A stretch of DNA of 64,000 nt from assembly GCA_023897205.1 (NCBI GenBank), contig JAHWDD010000001.1, positions 558,001 to 622,000 of the forward strand, read 5' to 3'. Position 1 is the stretch's first letter. Each line of letters begins with the position of its first letter. The DNA is from Exophiala sp. HKRS030. Taxonomy: Eukaryota > Ascomycota > Eurotiomycetes > Chaetothyriales > Herpotrichiellaceae. Under the pieces are notes generated by a model. It was not told where the DNA came from, did not search any database, and worked only from the letters and a program-made list of their open reading frames with translations. A program made the translations under genes and the position numbers. Shown one piece after another: positions 9,454 to 20,852 of the stretch.

Positions 9454-11514
9454 ATGATGAACCTGGTGCAGAGACTACGGCAACCCTGCCAATGCTGCAC
9501 TAATGTCGTTCGGCTCAACGAGTGGCCCTATGCCAGCTTATATGATTTCGAAGAAGCGGCCAACAAAGGTTGTCCGAGGTGCTCAATCATCGTAGCCGGT
9601 ATCGGCGAATTCTCTCGTCGATGGTCTGGCTTACCCTCTCGCGAAGTTCGAGTCAGTATTCCTGGAGAGTACGAGGGCGGAAACCTGCGTGAGATATGGG
9701 TCAGGTGGCCGAACAAAGCCAAAGCCGAGTCTTGGGAGCCTGATGAGCGGTGGAAAAAGTTCGATCTCCAGATGTACTTCACCGAGGGTAGGATGATCAA
9801 ATTTCCTTGGGATGACCACTCTGGCGAAACCCCATGGCGGAACACCACCTTGGAACACCACCTACTCTGACGCTCAAGTCTCTTTTTGATAAGATGCTGA
9901 TATCATCCAGGTAATGAACCTCTATTCCCAGACATGCTCCCTCGGCCAAGCGTGCCAGTGTCGTCTGACTCGGACTCTTGCTTCGAAACCATCAAATCTT
10001 GGATCAGGACTTGTGTAAAGCATCATCAGCTTTGCGGTTCCACTTCCTCGGAAGGGTCGTTCCTACCGACACGACTCGTCGACGTCACACCAGATGACTG
10101 TGACGAAGAGATAAGACTTGTGTCCACCAAGACTATCTCAAAGTCAACCAAGTACGCAGCATTGAGCCACTCCTGGGGCCTGAAGCAACAGCGCATCAAA
10201 CCGATCCCGAAAACAACGACCAAGACACAGAAAACCAGACTACGTGGTATCCCATTCGGCGAGCTCACCAAGACATTCCAGGACGCTGTCACCGCCGCCA
10301 GACATTTGGGCTTGCGCTATATCTGGATAGATGCATTGTGCATCTTACAGGACGATGACGACGACTTCGCCGAACAAGCTAGCCAGATGGCAAAGATATA
10401 CGGACAGGCCCATCTGGTGATCTCTGCACTGCGCGCGGCCACCGGCGACGTCGGTATTTTTCATCGTCGACACAAGCCAAAGAAGATCACGCATTCCTCT
10501 CGACGAGGTCCTTCGTTGACTGCGTATGTGAGGCCAGTCCTCACCCACGACGACTTTATCACCGGTGAACCACGTAATTTCAAGTCGTCCCCTCTTTTTG
10601 CAAGGGCTTGGTGCTTTCAAGAGCGTCTACTGGCTCGCAGAGTCGTCCACTTTTCCGAGCACGAAATAGTGTGGGAGTGCAACGAGGCGCTGGATTGCGA
10701 ATGTCGCGCCATTCGACCAGATGCACTGGCTGAGACGAATGGAAATTTCAAGCGTCGACAAGCCGTCACACTCCGGAACAAGAAGCAGGAGCCACGATTG
10801 AAGGCGTGGTACGACGTCATCCGAGCGTACAGCGCCCGGACATTGACCGTGGAAAGCGATCGTCTGCCGGCTCTATCTGGCTTCGCTCAGCTGGTCAATT
10901 CACCAGAGCTGGGCAAGTATCACGCAGGCTTGTGGGAAGGCCAGATGCCCGCTGCGCTGTTGTGGCGACCGCTCCGTGCCCTACCAGAAGCGCCAGACGG
11001 TCGCGTCGAACGTCCAGCAGACTATCGGGCACCGACTTGGGCGTGGCCGGCGGTGGTGGCCGTGATAGAAGGGTATGTCCGGTACATGCCAGACTCAGAC
11101 ATTGTCGCCAGAGTCGTAAAGGTCAAATGTACGCCGTCCACGAGTGATCCGTTTGGACAGGTGAAGAGTGGATACATTGTGCTTGAGGCACCCGTCGTCG
11201 ACCTCCGCCTAGCTCGGACGAAGGAAAAGGATTCGTGGCCGCATTTGTACGACCTGGAGAAAGATGGAGAGACGTCGAGGTTCCAAGCAGATGTCAGTCT
11301 TAAAAAGAACTCCTCTGACCACGTTCGTTATGGAACGCGTCTACGCTGCGTCCTGATCGAGCGATCCCACACTCAGCACCGGACCGCGTCGATCGTTGTG
11401 CGGCAAGAACAAGATTCCGAGACCGACGATGTGCATTGGTATAGAGTTGGTTGGTTCAACTGTCCTCTGCAATGGACTGGTGAGGCCCGACGCAAACGAA
11501 TCAAGATTCTCTAG
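9454..11514 (+). CDS. HET-domain (heterokaryon incompatibility) protein
   Basis: Fungal HET-domain protein. Such proteins mediate or resemble nonself-recognition cell-death effectors, but most have no known partner. Exons 9454-9787 and 9911-11514 give 645 residues. The 123-nt intron removes an in-frame TGA at 9868-9870 and joins YFTEG to NEPLFPDMLPRPS. All three HET blocks are intact: YAALSHSWG (about residue 193), LGLRYIWIDALCILQDDDDD with SQMAKIYGQAHLVISALRA, and ARAWCFQERLLARRVVHFSE. The N-terminus has paired cysteines (QPCQCC, KGCPRCS), common in long HET proteins. No NACHT, ankyrin or WD repeat follows, so it is a stand-alone HET protein with an unassigned C-terminal domain. An ATG at 9457 is an alternative start. 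It begins the accessory section of the window. Confidence 0.88.
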
Positions 11515-11673
11515 GATTCGAAAGCTGTAAAGATTCGAGAGCACCCAGACTGGTAAGATAGTGGTCCGGCGAGAATGGTTGATCAAGCATAAAGAACAGG
11601 AGACAAGTAGGTAGACAGCCCAGTATGATGTTATGACGATAATGATAAATGATACACGGAAACGATACATGCG

Positions 11674-14600
11674 TCATGGCTCATCTTGACTGGCTCCACT
11701 AGCATGGTGCTCCATAAAAGGATGATCGGGTCCTGGAGCCTGATCTTCCTCATCACCTTCACCGTGTTCTACATCATGTTCGTCACACACAATCCCAATG
11801 CCATACCAGACCTTGGAATCATTGTTGCTCTGATATCGTCGCGATAGCTGCTCTTCACCGTTTTCCATCGTCACGGGTTTCCCACCTTCCGACCAGAAGC
11901 CCAGACGTGGCCTGGATTTCCCCTTTCGTGCATCCCGGAAAGCCGTACTAACGTCCAGGGACACCACCCGACCGCGATGTGCCATACCTTGTCCGAATGG
12001 CCCATTTGCAAGCAGTGACCAAGTTCCGGCGATCGAGAGTGGGTCATGAGGCAGGACTTGACGGGTCGGGATGAGCACCCAGCCCGCCAGGATACAGAGC
12101 AGGATCGTGCCGAGGACGGCTTGCAATACGATTTTGGGACTTCTGTTTTGAAACAGACACATTCTGCCTCCGTCGACCACCGACGCAGTATACGTCTGTG
12201 CCTGTGTCGAAGGCGTCGTGACGTCCTTACGCATGTTCAAATGTATCGCTTGGGCCATGTACTTCCTGTAAATATGCTGTACGGCAGAAAGCAATCTCTC
12301 CTGGTTCTGGGGGCCCAGCATATCTGCCTCGGGGACCCCTTCACTCCCGTTGATCACGTTGATGAAAAAAGGCTCCAGAGGCGCGTAAGTTTCTTCCCCT
12401 AGACCACCCGAAAAGATGTCTCCCAAAAAGTAGTCTGCGTACTCGACCACGGTCTGTATTGAATTTTCGTCGACCACGGGCCGAGACATCACGTCGATGG
12501 TCCATTCCGGAAGGACGAAAGTGGTCAGTGTCTGCACCCGCTCTATGCGTTGGTAGCAAGTTATACTCGTGACGTTATCGGTGCTATTGGAATGGGGTCC
12601 GGCGAATCCGAACGTGAAGCCAAATTGTGGACATTGCCCCGGAAAATCCTTGCTTGAGGTGTTGTAAGGAGGCCACGGGTATTCATTTTGGATGCTGTAG
12701 TACTGTCCTCCATCGTTGAGAATTATGGCCGGGACGGTCGTTGTCGTGTTTATAATTTCGGGCTCAAAGCTGGGGAAGCATGCCTGCGGAACGTATATCT
12801 GGTTGTTCTGAACAAAGACCATCTCGTTCGAAGGACCGGGGGCATCCTTCACCCAGACCGAGGTCGCGCGGCTGGGGATGGCAAAAGAACAATCCAGAGA
12901 CGCTCTGATTGCAGGGACCTCTATTCTAACTTTGACTTTGCCTGCTAAAATACTGCTTTCCAGTCCGGTTGTTAAGGTGGACTGGTCAATCCTTGGATAC
13001 ACCAACTCATCAAACGTCCATGCCGGATATGACAAGTTGTGCAAGTTTAGCAAGGCAAAATTTAGCCCGGCATAATTGTCTGGGCTCGATTTGTTGGCTG
13101 TTGTATTCCAATTGAAGTCAAAGTAGTCCAAAGTTGAAACAGTCTTGTTGGTGATATGGTCACAATCAGCCACCGTGTACAAGCCCGACACTATGATGGA
13201 AAGAAAGCTGCAAAGTACGAGGGACAGGGACACCACAATGACAGATATTTTGGGATATCCCACTTCTCGTAAGAGGTTGACGATGGGAAGCTGGCCCGTT
13301 GGGCTTCTTTCAAGAGCTCTCCACGAGGAAGGGCGTGCTCGTTTTAGCATCGCAAAAGGGACGAAGAGTAGCAGTGCACCTCCGCTGGATTGTATTGCTA
13401 ACTTCGTGAGCACCATTACTGCGGTTGGAACAATTGAAGACCATTTTCTTGCGTCTGCGCCGCTCGTATCGAGATACAAAAACCCGCTGGTCGGGTGAGA
13501 GAAGTGCTCGACGACTTGTAAGCCAGAGATGAGCCCGCAGAGGACGGTGATTATGATGATTACGAAGTAGAGTCTTGAAGCAAAGGGGCGCCACCAACCA
13601 AATGAGGTCAACTGCGAAGCCTGCACGTCCTGTAGCAAGGTCGTTTCTTCTACCACGATCGTAACATCGTCGTCAAGCCTAGAGTGATAGGTGGATCCAA
13701 GCAACGAAAGCTCGAGACCAGAGTTGGAAAGGTGGCCACAGGATGAGAGTCTTTGTCTTACGGCAGGGCTCTCTTGCATCAAGGATGCGTTCGCCATCAA
13801 TGATCGCGGAGACAGAGGAACGACTCCTCTTGGTCGAACCATTAAGATGACAATAGAAAGAATGGCAAGCAGCCCAAAGCACACAGATAGCACTATCATT
13901 GGCATCTCTTTGACAACGATACGAAGCTCAGAAAATTCCCTTGATCCATGAACGAAGGAAGTGGACGGAGTCGAGAGCTCGATATGTGCAAATTGAGCCG
14001 CGATGCCATTGAAGACAGTTTCTGCGGCGTTGATCAACTCATGGGCATCAAGGAATTTCTCAATGGTAGTGTCCGGTTGCAACATTGACATCAGTGTAAA
14101 CCCGGCGCTATCACTCGCTTGTTGGGTGAGATCAAGAGGTTGCCATCTTGGTGGTAGGGTCTGAAAGAGTCTATCCAATGCAAGCGAGAGGGTGATGCTG
14201 AATAGGGTGTCGTTGAAATTCTCGATTTTTTCTGTAGGAGATTCATCCTCGACGACCAGAGAAATCAGCTTTTCCGTGTTCGTGTCAGTTGTGATAATAG
14301 CTGATCTAATTGCATAACTCGGGTAGCACATGATGCCAGTTGCGTTAGCTAATTCAGCGTGCCACATGGTGACATTGAGGGTGTCGTCCTGAGATGGTCC
14401 AAAGATCTGTGTATATCTCATGTCTAGTACTGTCCATGTCCATGGAGGGACATAGCCAGCATTGAGATCTTCGCAAACATCCGCGTCCCCAACTATGCCG
14501 GTCAGTATTCTGGGCGGGACGACATCCTGGAGCATATTGGGTCCTCCATAGTTCAGAGTCATTGTCTGGCAGGACGGGGTAGACTGTGAGAGGTCGAAGA

Positions 14601-15591
14601 TGAGCTCCGCATCCAGTTCGGGGCTGTCATATTTCCAAGCACTTCTGTGGCCAATGGTGAAATTCAGATCTGCTCTCTCGCAACGCAGTTTTGGTACGAA
14701 TGTTGGTACATGGGCGACGAGAGATCCATTTTGCAGGCCCTCAATGCTCAAGTTGACCTGGCTGAACGCGTTCGAATGCGTTGATCCATAAGGCAACCCC
14801 AGCCCGCGATCGAGGGTAGCCCAGTAGCTCATCACTGCCGCTGAGTCACCGCTGTAGTTGACCATATTTTGGTTCGAAAAACTTGTTGTGAGTGGGATAT
14901 GGTTATCATCCTGGCTGATCCTTACGGGAATCAAAACCAACAAAGCCGTGGAGAAGACCAAGGCAAGATCCAGAAGCATACCGGCAGCAGAACTAGCAGC
15001 GACTGCCCAATCGCGATTCCTCACGGCTTGGAAGCAGGCAACTGGAGGCATCGGCGATATGTAGTCGAGGAGTAATGTTGTCACAGCTGGCTTTGGTCCA
15101 GAGGCCAATGACTTCCATGGGGCAAGCATCCGACATTGATAGTCAACTTGATACCATGCCCCTGCAACAACCACCAGTAAAGCCATGGGACCGTATGTCC
15201 ATGCGTAGTGATAAGAGGGTTTGGAGTGGGCGAGTCCCTCATCCGATCTCGAGATTTCAAACAGTACAATGACGGTAGCGAGCATCAGTATGAAGACAAT
15301 CGAGAATGTTACCAGAGTGAGCCAGTGGAGCGCTATTGGATCCCAAGCAGCGGATGTCTTTGACCTTGATATCTTTGGCTTAGGTTGGTGTGGTGGTTCT
15401 TCAAGAATAGTGGAGGTTGTCCTTGCCTTTGTTGCCGGCACCACAACGATCTCACCTGGAGACTGAACGGCCCTATTGTCAGACTCATGTCTGTTCCCTT
15501 GCATATCAGGTCGGTTATCAGGAGGAGGCGGCAGCGGCGACGAGACGACAGGTATCGGCTTGCGCCGTACACGCGTAGGTGAAGTGTTCAT
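11674..15591 (-). CDS. DUF3433 multi-pass membrane protein
   Basis: Single uninterrupted reading frame of 1305 residues. The protein has two similar halves. Each opens with a hydrophobic pair of helices followed by the DUF3433-type segment. The first (about residues 90-220) includes YAWTYGPMALLVVVAGAWYQ and LLLDYISPMPPVACFQAVR; the second (about 690-820) includes WWRPFASRLYFVIIIITV and SWRALERSPTGQLPIVNLL. Long Asn-X-Ser/Thr-rich stretches between membrane segments suggest large glycosylated extracytoplasmic loops. A further helix near the C-terminus (VLQAVLGTILLCILAGWVLI) precedes an acidic cytoplasmic tail. The N-terminus is Pro/Ser-rich and basic. Function is unknown for the family. It converges with the HET-domain gene, 159 bp apart. 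Confidence 0.85.
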   Translation of the reverse strand: MNTSPTRVRRKPIPVVSSPLPPPPDNRPDMQGNRHESDNRAVQSPGEIVVVPATKARTTSTILEEPPHQPKPKISRSKTSAAWDPIALHWLTLVTFSIVFILMLATVIVLFEISRSDEGLAHSKPSYHYAWTYGPMALLVVVAGAWYQVDYQCRMLAPWKSLASGPKPAVTTLLLDYISPMPPVACFQAVRNRDWAVAASSAAGMLLDLALVFSTALLVLIPVRISQDDNHIPLTTSFSNQNMVNYSGDSAAVMSYWATLDRGLGLPYGSTHSNAFSQVNLSIEGLQNGSLVAHVPTFVPKLRCERADLNFTIGHRSAWKYDSPELDAELIFDLSQSTPSCQTMTLNYGGPNMLQDVVPPRILTGIVGDADVCEDLNAGYVPPWTWTVLDMRYTQIFGPSQDDTLNVTMWHAELANATGIMCYPSYAIRSAIITTDTNTEKLISLVVEDESPTEKIENFNDTLFSITLSLALDRLFQTLPPRWQPLDLTQQASDSAGFTLMSMLQPDTTIEKFLDAHELINAAETVFNGIAAQFAHIELSTPSTSFVHGSREFSELRIVVKEMPMIVLSVCFGLLAILSIVILMVRPRGVVPLSPRSLMANASLMQESPAVRQRLSSCGHLSNSGLELSLLGSTYHSRLDDDVTIVVEETTLLQDVQASQLTSFGWWRPFASRLYFVIIIITVLCGLISGLQVVEHFSHPTSGFLYLDTSGADARKWSSIVPTAVMVLTKLAIQSSGGALLLFVPFAMLKRARPSSWRALERSPTGQLPIVNLLREVGYPKISVIVVSLSLVLCSFLSIIVSGLYTVADCDHITNKTVSTLDYFDFNWNTTANKSSPDNYAGLNFALLNLHNLSYPAWTFDELVYPRIDQSTLTTGLESSILAGKVKVRIEVPAIRASLDCSFAIPSRATSVWVKDAPGPSNEMVFVQNNQIYVPQACFPSFEPEIINTTTTVPAIILNDGGQYYSIQNEYPWPPYNTSSKDFPGQCPQFGFTFGFAGPHSNSTDNVTSITCYQRIERVQTLTTFVLPEWTIDVMSRPVVDENSIQTVVEYADYFLGDIFSGGLGEETYAPLEPFFINVINGSEGVPEADMLGPQNQERLLSAVQHIYRKYMAQAIHLNMRKDVTTPSTQAQTYTASVVDGGRMCLFQNRSPKIVLQAVLGTILLCILAGWVLIPTRQVLPHDPLSIAGTWSLLANGPFGQGMAHRGRVVSLDVSTAFRDARKGKSRPRLGFWSEGGKPVTMENGEEQLSRRYQSNNDSKVWYGIGIVCDEHDVEHGEGDEEDQAPGPDHPFMEHHASGASQDEP

Positions 15592-17308
15592 CGTTCATGC
15601 AGCTCGGTCGATTAAACCCCAAGGGTAAAAGTATGGATGTGCATAGTAGTAAGGAAGTTGATTATCCCTCATACCTAAGGTTGGCTGCACGCAAAAAGAA
15701 ATAGATAGGACACTCTATCCGGAGTCGGATTCTTTCTAGACTCTTTAGACAGAAAGTATGCCTACCTGACAGCTTCACCTCAGTAGTGGTGTGTCTACTT
15801 TTAGCGGTCGACTGTTTCGCTGCCGACGCAAACGTCCTGGTGTGCATCATCGTTAATCGAGACGAATCGAGACTTACAAGCTTGTACTCGAAGCGAGGCT
15901 CGTCTTGAGTCAATCAAGCTTCCGGTGTGCAACAGACACATGGTTAGCCGAAGTGTGCGGCTGGCTGAAGACTTTCTAAGTAGTTTGTGACCAGTGATTT
16001 TAGCTTCCTGATCCAGGCTTTAGTAGGAAAGAAGAAAAGCCACATTGAGCCTTCAGAACTCGAAAGGGTTGTCAGGTGCCGGGGTTCTGTATCTCGTAGA
16101 CATTTTAGGCGACCGTCAGGCTGCAGGGTCGAAAAGCTCTCGAATGAGCGTCCTGCAGCTCGATCGGCTAGGAGGCTTGTCGCAATGAATCAACTTGATG
16201 CAACAGCTGGGTCTTAGGTACAGTACCTAGGGTGTAAAGGTCTCGGAACTCAGCTTGATGGTGAATCTACTACGGTAGTTCTGGGTGTTCGATGAAGCAT
16301 GCGCCAAGCTTTCCTGCTGCCCTTAAGAAGACGATGTGAGTCTTATCAGAATCAAAAGCGGCGACGACTAGCCATAGACAGTACAACAACACTTGGACTT
16401 CCTCACTAGAAAAACCAACATTGCCCATCAAGAGAATGACTCTCTTCGACCGACCGAGTGGTATCTCAGCATCTCCAACACCCGGGAGCCTTTGTGACAG
16501 TCAGGCTGACGAGGCTTGAACCGAACAACTCTGCAGCCCGCCTCCCTCGCGTAACTTGTGAGACTAGTCGTGGCCTAGATCGGACCTTCTTCGTTTGACA
16601 CCATCCCTCGGTAACATCACTTATCTAATCTGGGCATATGGTGCAAATGCAGCGACCTCCGTCGCACCATGCCCTGCTGAATGAGAGGGAGAACGGAGCT
16701 GTCTTGTGGACTTCCTGGAATTCTCTGAGCAAGGCTAATCTTTGGTGGCTTGGATCTTCCTTCACGCCGACACTCTCTTTCAATGCTTATTTCAGTCCAC
16801 TTGAAGCGATACCCTGCCGCTGGAGATAAGTGATTTTGTCTTTGGCATTACCGATCGGCAGGGAAACCTCAAAGAGGTCAGTGATGTCTGGTGTTCCCTG
16901 ACTGTTTCTCTCAGCCTCAAGAGACTATACAAGCCACGGCGCTACCATTATCCAGATCCAGAACGACAATAACAGGGCATATTGCTTGCCGAAGCTTAAT
17001 GTTGATCTGTGTGTTGGTCCCTTCATGCTCTGCACTTATGTGACATGGTACAGCCTCGCTTGCAATGGTTGCATCCTCAGAGACACATGAATTCAGCCTC
17101 GGCACCACCTGCCCACATCTGTGACCTTTCTTTCCCGGAATGATGCCTATTGTTTGCACGCCTTCTTGGAAAAGCGATCAGGGAGCATGAGACTCTGGTT
17201 CCGACAGGCTCTTCCTGGTTGTATATAACCCACGAATACAAAGATGATATGCTGCTGATGATCGAGACCTACCTGCAATTCATCCTCGCCTGAACTAATT
17301 CATTCAAC
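15592..17308. other. Long intergenic region with protease promoter
   Basis: About 1.7 kb without a supportable gene. The left side is the upstream region of the DUF3433 gene and the right side is that of the protease. Open frames here are short and motif-free. I saw no terminal inverted repeats or tandem arrays by eye. Confidence 0.5.
17222..17228 (+). promoter_or_regulatory. TATA-like box of the aspartic protease gene
   Basis: TATATAA about 80 bp upstream of the protease ATG at 17309, a spacing usual for regulated fungal promoters. This is the clearest TATA match near a gene start that I noticed here. Confidence 0.5.
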
Positions 17309-18640
17309 ATGCATTCAAGCAATTTCCGCACACCTATTGTGCTTGTAGGACTAAGCGTACTCACGGTTTTCGTTGCCTCTATACCACTCAGTTCAATCAG
17401 CAAAACTACAGAAACGCCGTCATCTCCAAAGACACTACGACTACCTATTCGTCGACAAGTTTCAGGCCATGCAAAACGTTCAAATGTTCTATCCAGTACC
17501 CTACACAACGAGGAATGGGACTATCTCATCGATGTCAAAGTAGGCACACCACCACAATCTTTGTCAATTGTTCTCGACACCGGCAGCAGCGATACTTGGG
17601 TGTTCTCACCTGAAGCATGCTCGAGCGACACGAATTGTGCAGCATCCTGTAAGTCAACTTGCACAGCCTACTTGGCCACTTTGCACAATGAATTCCCGAC
17701 GAATTAGCTAAGAAATTCAAATCAAACCCTAGTCGACCCCAGTGACTCTTCCACCTTTGACGAAACTTCACCTGGGTCCTTCGCAATAACTTACAACGAC
17801 CATTCTCACGTCGAAGGCGACTATTTCACCGATAATATCGGAGTTGGCGGCGCCACGATCTCCTCCTTGATGATGGGCCTAGCAAACACAGGGCAATTGT
17901 CAGCATCCACCACGTCTTCTGGTCTTATGGGCGTTGGGTACAGAGCGAATGAAGCTGTCGCGAATGTCAATCCCGCAAACGAGTATCCAAATATGGTATA
18001 CGAAATGGTCTCTCAAGATATCATTGGGAGTTACTCGTACAGTCTCTGGCTAGACGATTTAGGTGAGGACCTGTGTAATCTCCTGATACGGTGTGGGGCA
18101 ACTAATCATTCTTCAGCCGCATCGACCGGTACAATCCTCTTTGGCGGCTACGACCCTTCCAAGTTCCAAGGTTCGCTCACGACGATGCCCACTCTCCCAG
18201 ACCCTACTAAATCCGACGGAGTCATCAGCTCGTTCCTCGTCTCGATGATCTCCCTCGGCGCCATGTACAACGGCAAAACGACAACCTTCACCTCATCGAC
18301 CTTCAACGGTGCCGCCCTTCTCGACTCCGGGACAACAAACATCTTCGTCCCCAGCGCCATCTACGCCGAACTGGCCAACTACTTTGGCGCAGACGAGAAC
18401 CAAGTCGTCGATTGCAAACTCAGTCAGACCAAAGGGTACGTTTCGTTTGGTTTCGTGGACGTCACGATCCAAGTCCCCTTTTCGGAATTGGCGCTCCTCG
18501 ACAGTACGACGGGATTGTGTCAACTTGGATTCTTCGACGCCGGGGAACAGTTGATCCTGGGTGATACGTTCTTGAGGTCGGCGTATGTTTATTACGATCT
18601 TGGGAACAATGAGATTGGACTTGCACAGACTGTTTTCTAA
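17309..18640 (+). CDS. Secreted pepsin-like aspartic protease (A1 family)
   Basis: Extracellular aspartic endopeptidase. Exons 17309-17648, 17733-18062 and 18117-18640 give 397 residues. A hydrophobic signal peptide (about residues 8-24) is followed by a propeptide-like segment. Both catalytic motifs are present: VLDTGSSDTW (Asp90) and LLDSGTTNIF (Asp293). Splicing restores the family block FDPSDSSTF and joins LDDL to AASTGTILFGGYDPSKF. The flap region (ITYNDHSHVEGDY) has His where pepsins usually have the sequence YGxG, so the flap tyrosine is in an unusual context. The C-terminus LILGDTFLRSAYVYYDL...IGLAQTVF is canonical and there is no GPI-type hydrophobic tail, so a soluble secreted enzyme is inferred. 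The candidate-like OPSB yeast pattern (VGTPPQ at the start) fits. Confidence 0.92.
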
Positions 18641-18919
18641 TGGTACTGAGACAGAGTCGGTGGTCTATTGGTTACTACATGCCTTTGGATACAATGAAGT
18701 ACACAAGAAAAAAGGAAGCAAAACACTCTCTCAACTATCCTACTGTCTTCCGCCCAGCACACTGTAACGTCCATGATCTGATCCTCTATCGCGTCAATGC
18801 AAGATATCCCACTCCCTCGACCTCCACTCCACTCAGTCTATCAGGATCCATGAGCCATTGTATTTCCTTCTGCATTGATTGTGTATCGTCAGCAAATCGT
18901 GACCTGATTTCTGTAAGAA

Positions 18920-19509
18920 CTACCTATAAGTCTTCATATCTTGGCCCTTGCGGTGACCCAAGACACTTGAAGTCAACGCTCGGTCCACATCGTGCCGTTC
19001 CGGACCGATCCACTTTTGCTTAAGTCGAGTACGTGTGAAGGAGTTCGAATACGTGCAGGGTAGAGTAAAAAAGAAAGAGATGAGAAGGGAAAAAAAATTA
19101 CGTACCTTGTTTGGCTTCCTCGGTGCCATGACATAATAGTGGCTATTGTATAGCTGTTTGACAAGTCCCAAGGGGGAGAAAATGTCAGTATACAACCAAA
19201 TATATTCATCAGACACGGTTTCTGCGCACTCAACCACAACACATGTATGTATACCTAATTCACTAACTTTTTCCTGGAACATGATCGTCAACGACAAACA
19301 GCAAAAATGAGACATACCGCGAACTTTGCCTTTCCCGGCCCAAAAGATGTATGAAGCCAAAGCGACAACTTGTCTGGATTGAGGTAGCGATCACGAAACG
19401 AGAACCGAACGCCACTAGCGGGCCATTCCAGTCTCTTGATAATGAAATCGGGCCATGGAGCCTTCGAGTCCATCGAGAGAAGCGATGAAGTGGAGGATGA
19501 CACGGACAT
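18920..19509 (-). CDS. Small hypothetical protein, spliced
   Basis: Not recognised. A three-exon model (19509-19318, 19273-19106, 19018-18920) is phase 0 throughout and gives 152 residues. Exon 1 is the best supported: ATG, then an ordered segment containing PWPDFIIKRLEWPASGV and DRYLNPDKLSLWLHTSFG, ending at a GTATGT donor. Exon 2 reads EKVSELGIHTCVVVECAE and later LYNSHYYVMAPRKPNK before GTACGT. Exon 3 would use an AAG acceptor and read QKWIGPERHDVDRALTSS before TAG. An alternative acceptor inside exon 2, just before LYNSHYY, is also phase 0. There are no membrane segments or signal peptide. It converges with the protease, and its own promoter lies in the 19.5-20.8 kb gap. Real expression is uncertain. 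Confidence 0.4.
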
Positions 19510-20852
19510 TGTGTTTGAACGAGGGCTTTTGTTTTACGAGAGACGATGGTGACGGTCGAAAGGCGTCAAGGGCGACCAAAAATTAACAGGACAAAGCCGT
19601 AAGACTGGATCGCCGAGGATTCGATGGTTGTCGATGGAGGTATAGGTATGAGTGCGAAGTATGGTATTGTATGAAGACTATACTGGTAGTTGAGCGGAAG
19701 TTGAGTTGGAGATGAAAATGTAAGTGTAAACCACTGCGTAAAAAGTTCTGAGAAAGGAAAACACGAGACGGAGCAATCAGTATGATACTCTTTCAGGCTT
19801 CAGGTCTCCACATCTCACAGCCCAGGGCTCAACGAGGGAAGAACCAAGGCAAGGTAAAACTGACAGAATACGCCCTGATTGAGAATGACTCAAACCCGCA
19901 AGGTGCCCAAAGCCACGGCACTTAATGAGTGGTTGGTTTACCGGTAGCACAGCAATCAAGAGGGTTTGTGTGTCTGTCTGTGTGTGTATTTGTGTGTGTG
20001 ACACGTGTAACTATTGGATTTGGTCGCCTCGGGGCAGGGCTGTGAGGCAGACAACCACACAACGGACAGAATCACACGGAGAGGACTTTGGCTTGTACTT
20101 CTGCATCCGGTAAGGGTACTTTTGTACGGGAGTACAGAGAGGACGATGGGGGTGGCGGAGTTACAGAACCAGACTAATTGGAAAGGCTTTACTTGTTACA
20201 GGGGCTCTTTGGCTAAACTCGTCAGCCTCACTCGGGCAATCTTTTTGGCTTGCTCCCTTCGTCTGGTGTGAAGTTTCCTCCTTACCGACGCCTGGGATCT
20301 AAGCGAGACCCCATCTCAACCGACCTACGAGAGCCGTACTGTATTTGAGTGGTGGTGATGGTGAGTCAATCGTCTGCTTTGTAAGTTCGCTCGCCGGGCG
20401 CCCCCTGGGCTGTTTACGCAGTTACACGTCCCTTGGCCCTTTGGCCGATTTCTAGGCCCACTCAGAGTGGACTTCCTGTGGAAAGAAGGAATTCATGTCT
20501 GATATTGGTGATACTGTACTTGATATGAATCTTTGGTGCTCGTAGTTCTGCACAACAACGCCGTTTTCCAATCTTCAACGCCAAATTGTTGACCATCCAA
20601 GTGTCCGAGGGGGGTATCTACCTTGCTAAGTATTAATCATATCCATATCCGTCTCCGTATAGCCATACAAAATTATACGAAACAAAAATCTATACAGTAC
20701 TTGCCTTGCCTAGGTAACCTTTTTCGTGTCGACCGTCGTCATATGAATACCAATATTCAGGTAGTCAGGTAGGACTGAGTGGTGACGAATCCAATCTTTT
20801 GAAGTGACATGATTGTTTTGGTGGCACAATGAATGTAAAGGAGCGACTAATC
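19510..20852. other. Intergenic with TG microsatellite
   Basis: About 1.3 kb. It holds a TG-rich microsatellite (19966-20000) that runs into a CACGTG word at 20002-20007. No coding frame with motifs is seen. The right end is the 3' region of the kinase gene. Confidence 0.5.
19966..20000. repeat. Imperfect (TG)n microsatellite
   Basis: Alternating T/G run interrupted by TCTGTC and TATT. It is a simple-sequence repeat in intergenic DNA. Confidence 0.8.

Noticed and set aside
16917..17159. 80-codon minus-strand frame in the intergenic region before the protease
   Set aside because: No ATG-based support, no family motif; left as intergenic.
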